A DNA stretch of 64,000 nt from Agarophyton chilense (taxonomy: Eukaryota > Rhodophyta > Florideophyceae > Gracilariales > Gracilariaceae). This document shows positions 10,209 through 21,402 of this stretch, in pieces. How positions within the stretch are numbered: position 1 is the first letter of the stretch; each line of letters opens with the position of its first letter. Made by a program: the position numbers and the translations under genes. The notes beneath the pieces were generated by a model that worked only from the letters and a program-made list of their open reading frames with translations, did no database searches and was not told the DNA's origin. The stretch lies in the NCBI GenBank assembly GCA_030374765.1, contig JARGXX010000013.1, positions 1 through 64,000 on the forward strand, in the 5' to 3' direction.

Positions 10209-10210
10209 CC

Positions 10211-10845
10211 TGTCGTATAGTGGTAGAAGGGCTGACCTTTGAGGTTGTCAATATACTGCACCGACCCTGTAGGTGATGGGTGCGAGAGATCATCGGCCAT
10301 GCAGCTCCGGGCGAGCTACCATCTAGGTGTTGTCAGCCACGTGTAGTGTTGACATGTACCTTCTGGTTGAGTAATTGTTAGTGATAGTAATTGTTATTAT
10401 GCGTATTTTTGTACAGTGGTTGAGTGGCCACCTGGCACTGTAGCCAGTGCTAGCCAGGTCTCTGACACTAGGTCAGAGACCGTACCTTTGCTGGAACCTC
10501 CCGGGTGATATGGAGAGTGCAGTCCACTGCATATAGGGAACTGCACCTCCCCCATCCTAATCTGATAAAGACAGGCACCACTTGGGTCACGACTATACCT
10601 TTTGGTTGATTGTTTCTCAACTACCACACAGACTTTCCCGCGCGTCGACGCCTATCATCTTTCACCTACAAGGTATAGGCTAGTTACCCCGCCGTTTGCC
10701 CCTGCGGGTTTTCACGGTGCCCTGTTACCATCGAGGTTTATTACGTCTATATTCTAAGGTTGAGCACCAACACGCTCCCTACAGTTGAGCGTCACTACGC
10801 TCCCGAGACAAGACATTAGCATACCCCAGAGGTGATTGTACGAGA
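10211..10845 (+). repeat. 3' LTR, copy A (635 bp)
   Basis: The LTR starts TGTCGTA and ends TACGAGA. It contains a perfect 10 bp stem with a 5 base loop at 10457-10481 (GGTCTCTGAC / GTCAGAGACC), present in every copy, and beside it an imperfect CCTGGCACTG / GCCAGTGC hairpin. Near its end the unit GTTGAGCG(T/C)CAC(T/C)ACGCTCC occurs twice. It closely matches the copy B 3' LTR (44919-45553) and continues into the same flank, which begins ATTTTCAACAAG. Confidence 0.9.
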
Positions 10846-12300
10846 ATTTTCAACAAGTCTCATCAAAACAGCTGTTCCATGCACATGTTTTAATTCAAAA
10901 TGCTGTACATCTGGTTGCGTAGCTCCCATCGTGATTTCTATTTTCAGAATTGTTCCACTCCTTCGACAACACACTGTATTCAATTCAAAACCGTTATCAG
11001 GTTTCCTATCAAGAGCAGTGTAGAGTGGGAGTCCAGTTACAATCCATTTCTCTCCAAGTCCATGCCAACGTGACAAACTTTCGTTCACGCCCAAAGTGTA
11101 TGAAAGAGTTACGAAAGCTTTCCAATGGTCATTTATAGCTTTCACGAACTTAAAATCGCATGCTCACCTTCATTCTTCTGATATTTGATCGTTTTCAGGG
11201 CCACTGCAAACCAGAAATTGCCGTATATGTTCAAACCGATTGCGTGATATGATCTTTCTGAGCTGCAGAGATTAAATATATTTAGAAAAGTGTCTTTAGA
11301 CCAAAGTGATCTTCCACTTGAAAACTCAAAGGGTGTCAATAACACCATCAAACCGAAAACCATCATAATTTCACCTCCTGTAGCCTGCTTCAAGGCTCTT
11401 CCTTCCAGCCGAGAGTTGGTAGGTCGAACCATTTTTTCAAATGTGCTACAGGAAACATCCACATGAAGAACTCATATGGATAGATTCCTGAGGGTGCATG
11501 AATGACGGCGATTAAATCTCCAACAGGTCCCGTGACTTTCCATTGATGCATTTGCACTGGACCATTCAGAGTCAATGATACATTTTCCGTTGTCCATTTC
11601 GTCGAATGAACTTCCACAAAGCTGTCTAGCGTGTCACTATTTGTTACAGTAGGAGGTCTCAACGGATTAATTGTGTGATTTTCATCCCCATCCGTGACAT
11701 TATGCTGCTCTTCATTGTTCAAAACTTCAGAAGTAAAGCAGCACTATTTATCTTCACGCTGGAAATGATGGCTTCTTGAGCAGTTTTCTGAACCTTGACA
11801 TGATACCCGGCTTTATTATTGCAATTTTGAGAGTGTATACTTTCTCGCGACCAGGTGGCTCGAAGTTCATACTGCAAAAAGTGTGTCTTTGATTATTGTT
11901 GACAACAACGTCCACTTTTGTAACACTTCCGCTGACCAGTTTCGTCTTCCATTGCGTTCCAAAGAAGCATTTGAAATCGCTCTCTGATGTGATGAGACGC
12001 TCGCGGGTGTTTACTCTGTTTTCCACTACACGACGGAGATCCATACATGATGACATATTTGAAAAATTATGAAAGAAAGAAGTAAAGATGATGTTGTTTA
12101 CAGGTGGTGTATGATCGTCCGTGATCTTTGAGGTTGACGCCAGAGAAGAAGAGCGTGTTAACAACTTCTAGGCACAAAAATTTAAGGAAATTGAAAAAGT
12201 TTACAAAAATTATCGATGTTGTAGTTTTGGCCTCATATGAGGCCAGTGGCCGTATAGACACTAGGGGAAGCTTCCTACAAACAAAACACATACCAGTTCA
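10846..12300 (-). pseudogene. Unrecognised minus-strand coding remains, copy A
   Basis: Several minus-strand frames (10816-11145, 11142-11462, 11390-11722, 11754-12164) follow one another in different phases. They have a protein-like composition, with stretches such as KCFFGTQWKTKLVSGSV, VHSTKWTTENVSLTLNG and IHAPSGIYPYEFFMW. The alternating beta-like pattern could fit an extracellular or Ig-like fold, but no family is recognised. The phase changes could be introns or decay. In copy B the same frames (45524-46767) are differently broken, which suggests decay in at least one copy. Confidence 0.4.
12228..12245. repeat. Perfect 18 bp palindrome
   Basis: TGGCCTCATATGAGGCCA is its own reverse complement. 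It is conserved in copy B (46939-46956), and a near copy with two or three central changes lies at 33181-33198. Confidence 0.7.
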
Positions 12301-12419
12301 ATTCTGGTCCTTTGAAACGTGTTCCGACGGTTTGTTTTTAATTTCGCACGCTTCTTGGCTCCCTTTATCCGCAAGTTGGAAAGAAAAGAACATATCGAAT
12401 TCGGAATACTAATAGAGTC

Positions 12420-13520
12420 GGAATACAAAGGTTTTGATGAGCTCCGGTAGCGGTCAGTACGGCCACCGATACTGGCTGTCCCTTGGCAGAACTTCTTATG
12501 CGTCTTGAACACTGATGTCGGCAATCTCCAGGTCTGTCGCATTCTCCTTCAGATGCACCCAGATTGCGACTTCCTACCGATCATATACTGAAGCTGTACG
12601 CTCAATAAGTCCGAACTGAAGTACACGACCACCGAACGGGAATGCCTTGCCGTCTTCTTAGCAATTGTTCACTTACGGAGATATCTGTAGTCACAACGCT
12701 TCAAAATTCGCACGGATCATCTCTCCTTGCGGTTGACATTACTCCTAGCGGACGCATTCGCACGGCTAGCTCTATGGAGACTTCGCCTGATGGAATACGA
12801 CTTCGACTTTTTCCACCGCCTGGGCATTAATGGTCATTAAACACCAAGGGCAAATTCCATGTCGCATAGCTGCACGGAGAGGCACTACATGACCTCGCTG
12901 GACGACGAAGATATCTGCTTCATAGTAACGCAGTAGAAGATCCGAGATACTGAAACAATGGCAACAGTCACTATAGAAGGACAGAGCCACCCCACACCGA
13001 CATGGAATTGGACTGGTTGCGACTCAGTCCAAATGACTCTCCTGTCACAAACGATATCACCGTCCCCACGGAGGAAAGCAATATCACACCGATCATTGTT
13101 GTAGAGCTCGTGCAAACCCAAGCTCACGATTCTGCTAAGCCGTGTTAAAAACCATTGGGCACACCTCTTCTGCATTCGACATCAACTAGAACGCTATTTT
13201 TGTACCTTGTTACGCTTTGGACGGCTCTCTCTGAAATGTTGTCCTGAGCGCCCTCCGGTCACGAGTACTATGTCTGGCACACCATTGACGACTGATGGGT
13301 CACCCCGGCGCCATTCAGACATACGAGACCTTGCGCCAAGAGTTCTGTGAGCCGTTCATGCCCAATAACTTCTTCAAATCCGTCCGTGATTGACGCTCGT
13401 GTGCCAATGGATGGGAAACCCAATACCAGTGGCAGAAATCCCTGAAGCTGTTCACCATCGTAAGACCGCTGTAGTTCGAAGCAATGGATATTGCCGGTCC
13501 CATTTCCAAATCTCTGAAAT
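12420..13520 (+). pseudogene. Older Ty3/gypsy remnant: RNase H and integrase N-terminal half
   Basis: Read in more than one phase, this stretch holds LNTDVGNLQVCRILLQMHP, then TTTERECLAV and IRTDH, the RNase H hallmarks of gypsy elements. WRLRLMEYDFDFFHR follows, which is the RNase H to integrase tether. Near 13470-13520 FEAMDIAGPISKSLK is the start of the integrase core with its first Asp. The reading breaks at 13521, where a solo LTR is inserted, and resumes at 14242. Many stops and shifts show old decay. Upstream protease and RT were not seen next to it. Confidence 0.75.
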
Positions 13521-14236
13521 TGTAGTATCCGCTCTAACGGAGAGAGCAGACACCTGCGACAGCGTTCGAGCTGCCGATGGGTTGCTTGCGGCGAAGGAAA
13601 AGGGGTGGTAGAGCTACCACACCAGCGAGATAGAAGTGGGGTGTAAGGCCACTACTCGCCAGCGAGGGTGAACAGTGCAACTGTAAAACGTTGATAGAAC
13701 ATAGGTACGAGACGGCTTGTGAAGTGGTTGGGGGCTGACTATCTATTATAGCTCGTCCGGATCTCCGGTTAAGGAATCCTAAGCGAGGAACAGAATAGTC
13801 ATGATGCCCATGTTGTCTTTTTTACTTGGAGTCCGCGCTCACCTATGGTACACTACATACTGTGTACCAGGGTGAGTGCCCAAATAAATATATAAATAAT
13901 ACCCAGTGGTCAGCCACTTAGCCAAACCACTGTAAGGGTATGGTCCCTAATGGACGTCTAGCTACAAAGGGTAGTAAAGCCCTGCACGTGGATCGCCACT
14001 ACATGTGCCGTTGCCAATATGGCATTCCCCTAGGAAGGGTCGCAACTATGCACGCGCCGTGGTAAGCCACTCTACCCATAACGCCACGTGTTCCACTAAG
14101 ACATTCTGCCTCTAGGCATCCTATGCGGGATGCCGCTTCATATCACAATTTCGATGATAACACTCACTTATGAGTTCCAACCGCGACTTCGACAAAAAAC
14201 AACCTATCGGATTCCCCGACATAGTAGAATAATACT
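13521..14236 (-). mobile_element. Solo LTR inside an integrase, copy A
   Basis: The insert starts TGTAGTATCC and ends in a form of GAATACTACA that has lost its last bases here. GAAAT at 13516-13520 and 14237-14241 is the target duplication. Integrase coding continues across it, from MDIAGPISKSLK to LLITDRSTK, so it is an insertion and not part of the host sequence. No internal element sequence remains, as expected after LTR-LTR recombination. Orientation is set by the related LTR at 61568-62228, which has a polypurine tract on its left; this copy is its reverse complement. Confidence 0.88.
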
Positions 14237-15180
14237 GAAATGCTTATAGGACGTACTGTTGATCACTGACCGATCCACCAAACTATACCGATCCGTCTCA
14301 TTTCGGTTGACAAACACACACGACGTCTCCAAAGCCTTTTTGAAACGCTGGGTTTATGTGTATTGTATCCCCGATTACATGTCAACACATACCGTCACGC
14401 AGTTCGTCTCGAAGTTTTTCGAGTCCAGGTGCACCGGACTTGGAGCGTAACACGTCCTAACGACACCTATCCCCCGCAAAGAAATGGGCTGGTAGAACGG
14501 CTTAACAAAACCGCGGTACAATGCCTGGAGCATTAAGTCGACGACCACCAACAGAACTGGAACGCGAACGTACTACCACTGGCGTACGGTTACAATTAAA
14601 AGGTGCATTGCTTGTTTGGGACACCACTGTTCGACCTGGAGCTTACAAACACTCTTTCCAGCGTGGTTTTAAACGAAAAAAGCTCCACATTGGATCCGGC
14701 AACTCCGACACAACCTACAACGGTTCAGAAGCAGTCTGTGTTGAATCACTTCCAGGCTACGCTCCAGATCGCTCAGCACAAACTCAGTACCTCGCAACAA
14801 CGATATAAGGCAGATTTAGATCACTCCAAACGGCTCACATTACCCTCTGAAGAAAGGAAAGAAGTCTTTGTCGACGGTCCTCATTACCGCGCAGGCAGCG
14901 CGGATCTTACCTACCAGAAGCACGTGTACCATAAGTTACTTTCCAAGACGGTTGTGCCTTTCAAAGTCGATTATGCTACGGATGATACGGTAACGATCGA
15001 TGAAGACAATATCTACAATACCATTAACACCGAACATGTCACCGAAACCCATATATCCCAGGTCCGCTCCGCCCTCGTCTTACAAAGACGCTCGGCTCCA
15101 TTGAAAGAGGTCGGTCAGTTCTGTAATATATAGAAGGCCGAAACCAACTACATACGTCGATTACAACTTGCCGTGACCCT
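14237..15180 (+). pseudogene. Older Ty3/gypsy remnant: integrase C-terminal half
   Basis: LLITDRSTKLYRSVSFRL resumes the integrase core after the solo LTR. Then come an Asp region (PDYMSTHTVTQFVSKFF), and the NGLVERLNKT block with the catalytic Glu near 14490. A C-terminal region follows (14603-15133) resembling the post-core module of gypsy integrase, including QQRYKADLDHSKR. Phase changes and stops are frequent. The matching region in copy B is 48982-49925. Confidence 0.75.
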
Positions 15181-16605
15181 TGAAAGTTCTGAAATATGAC
15201 ACCTCCTTCAGCTGCATTGATTATTGTGTCCACAGCAGAGCCGTCATTTTGGACCTGCTGGATTTCCGTTGCTGCTGTGGAGAACTAAGTTTTGGTATCT
15301 TTTCCAAACAAGTTCTGGACTCCTTCTGAGCACATAATACAGTTTTGTAACTAAATAGCAGATATTTGGATTCGATATAAGATTCGTCGTGTATATTAAG
15401 CTGTAAAAACATCTAGAATAATGCTCGGAGGCCCGTCAGCCCACAGATATTTGTATCGTACGTCACCGCAATGAACAGAAAAATGGGCATGTTTCTAAAA
15501 CCATCGAAAATAACCCAAAAATGGCCAAGACGAGGACACAATGTGTTTATTTCAGTCGGAAAATGATGACAACTTCTAACTACTGAACATGAGAATGTTT
15601 GGTTTTTTAGGAAGACTCCACAATATGGCCAAAATGGGGCCAACCATGTTCTGACAGATTTTTGACGTAGCTGCCCACATCTCCTGCTTAATTCGGCTAA
15701 AATTAGATATTATTCGAGTTCTGTTGTGATTCTCTATACGAGTCCCCTTAAAGACTAAGATGGAATACCTCCTTGTACATATTATATGTCCATACATGTC
15801 AAAACAATGACAAAAACCTGATTAAGTGTCTTGCTAGTCCCAGAGACAAACGTAAATTATAATTCCATCAATAGTAGAGCTTTGATGGACCTCCTTGAAA
15901 GTGACTCCTAATAACCTGGTAGATTTATGTCTGCAACAGGTTCCATCAGTCTTCGAGCCTAGAAAAACAGAAGGACAATGATTGCATATCCTAATCCAAT
16001 GACTTCCCCCAAATTTTTGTAATAGAAAGCTGAAGAAAAAACTATGTCCATTATTATTGCAGGTGACACAACATGCTAGAAAAGTTCGCGAAACGGCTTG
16101 GTAGTCCAAATTTAAATAGCATTGTTGGCTTTTTGATCTGATGATTTTGTTTCTTGGATTTGAGGCATAACGAGATTCAAAATGTACGCTGCCTCGATGT
16201 TTTGTGGTCTAACGCAAAATCATACCGTCACGATTGTCATCTCTTCCAGATGAAGTCTTGCAAGCCAAATTCGGTTCTTTGGGATTTTGAGGGTTTTCGA
16301 CATTTGCGCATGTTCGACAGCATTTGATGTATCCAACTCTTGTAGTACGTTTCTTACATCACTCTTTATATCAAAAAGTTGTCGTAAAACTAAAGTTTGA
16401 CCAGTACCTGTTAGAGAAAAGCCTCTGAGAGAGTGTGGTTTCTAAGAAGAACAATCTCAGCAAGGTACTTGACTGGCATTGCTTGACTCAGTACAGGCAC
16501 TCATCATGTCTGCCGAGAACCCGAACGGAAAACCCAAACACCCCATCGGTGCCTTAAGTATAGCAAATAGTAGCATAGGTGACAGACGTAGTGCAACAGT
16601 AGTCT
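15181..16605. other. No recognised gene; unclassified repeat sequence
   Basis: Only short frames occur, mostly on the minus strand (for example 15834-16109 with CCRHKSTRLLGV). Copy B retains the sequence with indels. I see no family. AGTCT at 16601-16605 is the left target duplication of the copia insertion. Confidence 0.4.
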
Positions 16606-16891
16606 TAACAATGGTTAGTGTGACACACAGGAGAGACTTCAAAGAACTGAGGCTGAACACAGAAAGTCAATGTAACTCAGGCGCAAGTCCTCTTTTCAAT
16701 TTACAAGCAGCTACCTACAGAGTAGACTTATATAGTTCTCAAAGCTGAGGTTAGACAAAAGTACATACATTACAAACAACATATAAAATACAAACTGCAT
16801 GGCAACCATTCACGTGATATGAATCTGGCAAAGTCACAACCATTCAAATCTTATGACTCAGAATATCCGTGTTGGTCAAACATCATCAATA
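16606..16891 (-). repeat. 3' LTR of the copia element
   Basis: On the minus strand it starts TATTGATGATG and ends CATTGTTA, so it lacks the usual TG/CA ends. TATATAAG lies at 16727-16734. It pairs with the LTR at 21403-21688 with three differences. Confidence 0.93.
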
Positions 16892-16907
16892 CTCCTTTCT
16901 CTCTTTC
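16892..16907 (-). promoter_or_regulatory. Polypurine tract of the copia element
   Basis: On the minus strand GAAAGAGAGAAAGGAG directly abuts the 3' LTR. The TGA stop of the polyprotein (16906-16908) overlaps its first bases, so coding runs to the very edge of the tract. Confidence 0.85.
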
Positions 16908-17553
16908 AGCCGTAGTTCCTTTTTGTAGACTTGGTTTCGGCCATGTCTTCAAACGCAATGTTGAGTCGACCATTGTAAAGAGTAAGCTGTAAGGCATCAA
17001 TTAAGGGGCTATCCTTTTTCGTTAGCGCATCGGACAGGTTGATTTCGCCAGGGATCCAAGTGATCTTATCAACGTTTCCGACTTGAAACTCAAATCTGAT
17101 AGACGCGACATCTCCACGAATTGAACGATCTACAGAGTTCCGTTGCGTAGATAGGGACGTAAACAAATCTTTTGAGTCCACACACAGGTGAACATGTACA
17201 TCTACGTTGAGCACCTCAGAATAGGCATGCGCTATACATTTGGCCTCATCAATAGCCTCAGCTGAGGCAAGTATCTCTGCTGCAGGCACACTCTTCACTG
17301 GTCTCTTTGATTTGTGAGAGATCCAAGATATTGGGTGGTATATAGAGTTGTTTGCCAACTCGCCAACAAGGAGACCGGTAAGCACACCTAGTTGACCATT
17401 CTCATCTCTCTTGGACGCATCAGCAAAGACCAGTACTGAGAGCTCATACTGCGCATTATCCATTGGGCGGGGGTAGTTGATCCTAGTACCAAGCTTCTTG
17501 AGCTTGCGAGCAATATTTTGTTGCTCTATCAGATGAGAAACTCTGCTTTCCGG
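16906..17553 (-). pseudogene. Copia polyprotein: RNase H part
   Basis: This is the last part of the gag-pol frame. VLVFADASK carries the first catalytic Asp. HKSKRPVKSVPAAEILAS and the following LCVDSKDL region give the other acidic residues, and NLSDALTK is the usual copia C-terminal block. It is in the same phase as the RT part but cut off from it by the TAA at 17554. It ends at TGA 16906 within the polypurine tract. Confidence 0.88.
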
Positions 17554-19101
17554 TTATTTCTGCTGCAGATATGACGCATAGAAAGAACAGAACGGGGAAG
17601 CAGCCGTGCCTATCCAGCCCAGTGAGCTATTGGTAGAAGCAAAGTAAGACTTCTCAATTTCATTGAGTGGTTGGTCAAACTCCTTACGACGAGTACGAGA
17701 TAAGGGGTATTCAGTTAAGGCGTTTAGCTTGTCATCAGCATTGGTTGAAACGGTAAGATCGTCCTCCTGGACTGTGTTGATGCCGAAGAATCTCAGTCGA
17801 CGGGGTCCATTTGAAACAGTGCCAAGCTTGAACGATTCATTAAATCTCTCAACAAAGAGCTTAGCACATTCCCCAATACCAGCAGCTTTGATATCATCAA
17901 CAATCTTAGCTACAATGAGCACCAACTTCCCGTCTTCAATCTTGTAGAACAGTTGCGGAACTTGTTGACATTGTGTCAATCCGAGATCAAAGAAGCACTT
18001 ATCAGACTGCACTTGCCATTTTGCGTTAGCATTGACTAAGCCATACGCAGCAGTTAGTAATAGCCAAAGGTGCGTAGACCTCATTCGACTTTCCTTGGGT
18101 GGCTTCACATACACATCACGACTAGCAGTGCCAGTCTGCAAAAAAGCCGCTTTAACGTCTGCTTTGTAAAGCTTCCAGCCAAACAAAGATGCGATAGACT
18201 CAACAATGCGGAGACCAGTTGGTGGACATGTCGTACAATCAGATGTAAGTACTTTCTTCAAGTCATCTTCATTTCCATGTGGTGCAATCCGTGCCTTCAG
18301 TTTGAGAGTAGAGTAATCGTTCTGTTTGACCTTGTATAAAACGTGACTGTTGATAACATTTGCGCCGTGCGGCACTTCACTGCTAGGAACGGGACGGACA
18401 GTCTTCAGAAAAGTCTCCTCTTCGATCCTATACGATTTCACAAGCGGAAACTGTTCAAATCCTTGTGCTTGGTGTCGCATAAAGGTTTTGTTCCCAAAGT
18501 GATCCAGCATTCGTTGCAGCTCAGTGGGTTCTTGGTCTATGTTCGTGACGGAGGATGAATTTGCAGTAACATGTGTACCTTCATACTGCCATTTTTCGTC
18601 GTCTAGGTTGAAGCGTTCTTTGTCACCATCATCGTAAAGGACAGTAACACAGCCGTCACGATGCATCTTCTTCACAGTTCCACTGTAGTGCACATTATCA
18701 TCTGGCCAGTACACCATCACGCGATCACCACGATTAAGTGAACATGCATCTGGGTTCTCATGAGGATTGGCATTGGTATGCTCATCAGAAAAGTCTGCAT
18801 CTTCATGAGTCGCACTCGACCGTCCTGAGGAAGCATTGCCATTGTCTACTTTTTTCCCATCATCCTTCTTTGTGGAAGTAGACATATCATCAATGGCATC
18901 ATCGACAGCATCAATTGCCGATTGCACAGTGCTTGCAAAAGACTCTTCAGGTAGTGCTATGCAGATGTCTTCGAATGCAACAGTAGCACGTTTTCCTCCT
19001 TTCGCGGGTATGAGAACAGTACGAGCACTTGAATCAACAGCCAACACAATCTTGGGTGTAGACCATTTTCCTTTCTTTCCCATCCCAGTACTAGAGTAGA
19101 C
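17554..19101 (-). pseudogene. Copia polyprotein: integrase tail and reverse transcriptase
   Basis: The first part is a charged linker with a Tudor/SH3-like stretch (DRVMVYWPDDNVHYSGTV). RT begins about 18330 with KLKARIAPHGNED, then the ADVKAAFLQT block with its catalytic Asp and KWQVQSDKCFF. The active site reads AKIVDDIKAAG near 17880-17905, where copia RT usually has Y-V-D-D. The frame is continuous with the gag-integrase part across a TAG at 19102 and ends in TAA at 17554. About 509 codons are open between these stops. Confidence 0.9.
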
Positions 19102-21399
19102 CTAAATCATATCGCCAGTTGCGACTTGAGGTTCGATTGTAGACTTAGACTTCAGTATGAGCGCCAATTTGCGCTTCGCTTGAAGTCTATTGTGTGCATC
19201 TACGACTTCATTGGGCATTGAACAGATAGGTCCATCGGTCAGGGGCTTCGTAAAACCTTTGGCAAGCTCAAATGACGACATCACATCGTTTCCGTATAGA
19301 TCATTAGAAATAGAAACAGCACGCACAGCTTGAAGTTCCGGAGATTTTTGAGGTTCAGCTGTGCAGAGCTTAAGAAAAATGCTGCGTATTACGCCATGCT
19401 TGCTCTCGAGAGGGTTCTTACTGTGTCGACGTGGAGGTACGGGACGAAATGAGATGTTGTGTTCATCGAGGAACTTACGAAATTCGCCCTTCCCGAAGGC
19501 ATCATCGCCCTGTACGGAGGCAGGTAGCCAGAAATGTGAAGTCCAACAGGCTTCAAAGCCAATTACTGCCTGATTCAGAGAGGTAGAACTGACTATAAAT
19601 GCAGCAGAAAACCTTGTTGCGACGTCCATACAATGAAATAAACAGACAGACTCGAGGTAGAAATGGTCAACGCAGACGATGTCATTAAACTCACGCGACA
19701 TGGATGATATGGACACCTTCCGCTTAGGTTGTGGCGGGGCAGTCGCGCGACATGAGACACAGTTCTGTATCATCTGTGAAACATAGTCTGACACAGCATC
19801 GCTCCATAGTCCGTTACGTTCCAAGAGTATTTTCATATCAGTCAGGTTAGCATGACCGCAGACATGCTTATGCACTTTGTCCACAATGGCCTTGACTTGA
19901 CTCCATGGTCGGTCTTTCGACAGGTTGCCATTGAGGCAAGAGAGAGCGGATGTGTTACATGTCTCATTACAGAAGCTTGACATAGGGAGGTAACTCAAGA
20001 AGCCTTGGTTGATCATTGTAAATTGGTCAGTCATGCCATCAGCATGAAACTGCAAAGCATTGCAGGTGATATGGAGAATGTTTGATTTCTTCGTTACATT
20101 CTTCCCGATGACCCATTGAATAGAGCCATCCAGTACGAGATGGCGAATGAGCACTTTTCGTCCGCTGTCAGATACAGCGGGAATCACAACAGATCCAAGA
20201 ATAGAACGAAGAGCACTAGAATGGTCACCGATGCCGTACTGCCAGTGCGTGTGCCCGTTAAGTGACACCGGAATAGGTTCCATCTCAGATCCGACATCAT
20301 GTCCAATGTGAACTGACAACAGACGAAGCTCAACATTGCCAATGGCAGAGTACGGGGCACCGTCATCTACGAGTGGCCCAATAGCCTCGTCGTCAAGAGA
20401 GTCACATGATCCATTAGTCTCATTTGTCGAACAGTTGTTGCTTGACAACACGGCCATATTAAAAGAAACAGTCTTTCCTTTGCCGTTTGCATTGTTATTA
20501 CCGGAGCTTGATGAGCCATCACCAGATCCAATTGACGAGCTAAACTCAGCAGCAGTATCATAACACTTCACTCCAGGTTTCAACGAACCATCAGGGTTGT
20601 GGCTGTCCTTCCAGTGTCCAAATTTATTACAGGTGTGACAAGGATGACGTTTCAGTGCAGCATTTGAAGGACGACGAAAACCACTACTACGGCCACGTCT
20701 GAAGTGAGTCGTAGTACTTGCAGCACTGGCAGATAGTGCCGCACTAGAAGTGGTAGTCGAGGCCTTCTCACACTGTTTCACGACAGAAGCAAGTTGCTTG
20801 TACGTCACCGCTATTAGGTAATCATCATTGGAAGATTGGTCCGAGAACACAGTTCCATGAGGAGCAGCAGCTGCCAATGCAGAGACTCGTTGAGAGTGTT
20901 CGATGCTTGCGTTGCTCAAAAGCATTAAGGCAGTTATGCATTGGGGAAGTCTGGTAGTACTTGAAAAAGAGTTGAATTTCGTAACTGCGGCAGAAAAACG
21001 GGTTTCGAAGGTCTTCAACGACTCATTCTGTGAGCGACGGGTATTCAATAGAGAGTTAAATCCATCAAATGCTTCACTAATAACTGATAAAAAGTCACGT
21101 TGATAAACTGCATCAACAATCAATTTGACACCATCTTCGCTCTCCAGCTGCTCGTTCGTCAGTTCAGCAATAAGGTCTGCAGCTTGACCATAAAGCTGTG
21201 ACTTGAGCACAATAGCTTGAATTTGAGGGGGAAGCTTGTTTGAGCTGGTGTCTGGGAGAGAATCATGGTATTATTTCCAATCATACACGGCGGTCTTAAA
21301 CCTTTCTTGGTTTCCTTTGCCGTCTGTCCACGGTGGACTTTTCGAGTCCCAAGCAAACCGTGGGCGGGTTGGTAGCGAATTAGTAGGGACTGGGCCCAT
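19102..21399 (-). pseudogene. Copia polyprotein: gag, protease, integrase
   Basis: The start is set at ATG 21399, inside the primer site, because the phase matches and PPWTDGKGNQERF follows; a TAA at 21271 interrupts it. The Gag part has a zinc knuckle near 20600-20645 with CHTCNKFGHWKDSH, in which the last Cys is His. A protease-like motif VDDGAPYSAIGN lies near 20335-20370 (copia usually has D-S-G-A). Integrase follows with HVCGHANL and CVSC as the HHCC site (about 19760-19880), and a core with CVDHF, VQGDDAFGKGEF and NPLESKHG supplying Asp, Asp and Glu. It ends at TAG 19102. Confidence 0.9.
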
Positions 21400-21402
21400 A
21401 AC
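21390..21402 (-). promoter_or_regulatory. Primer-binding site matching half of initiator tRNA-Met
   Basis: On the + strand CTGGGCCCATAAC is the anticodon stem-loop sequence of eukaryotic initiator tRNA-Met. The minus-strand site GTTATGGGCCCAG therefore pairs with a 5' half-tRNA, as known for Drosophila copia. It directly abuts the LTR end and contains the gag ATG. Confidence 0.88.

Larger units (their letters stand above)
1..10845 (+). mobile_element. Ty3/gypsy LTR retrotransposon, copy A (decayed)
   Basis: The order is LTR, primer site, gag, protease, RT, RNase H, integrase, chromodomain-like tail, antisense accessory frame, polypurine tract, 3' LTR. RT-RNase H-integrase order and the chromodomain-like tail are the hallmarks of Ty3/gypsy chromoviruses. 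The window opens inside the 5' LTR. The LTR ends form an inverted pair, TGTCGTA and TACGACA; the 3' LTR ends in TACGAGA instead. Stops and frameshifts break the gag and pol frames, so the copy cannot encode its own movement. The same element in the same 3' flank lies at 34253-45553, so the two copies arose by block duplication and not by two insertions. Confidence 0.93.

Noticed and set aside
10846-11722. Possible transglutaminase-like or Ig-like fold in the minus-strand frames
   Set aside because: Only a loose beta pattern is visible, with no catalytic Cys-His-Asp motif, so no name is given.
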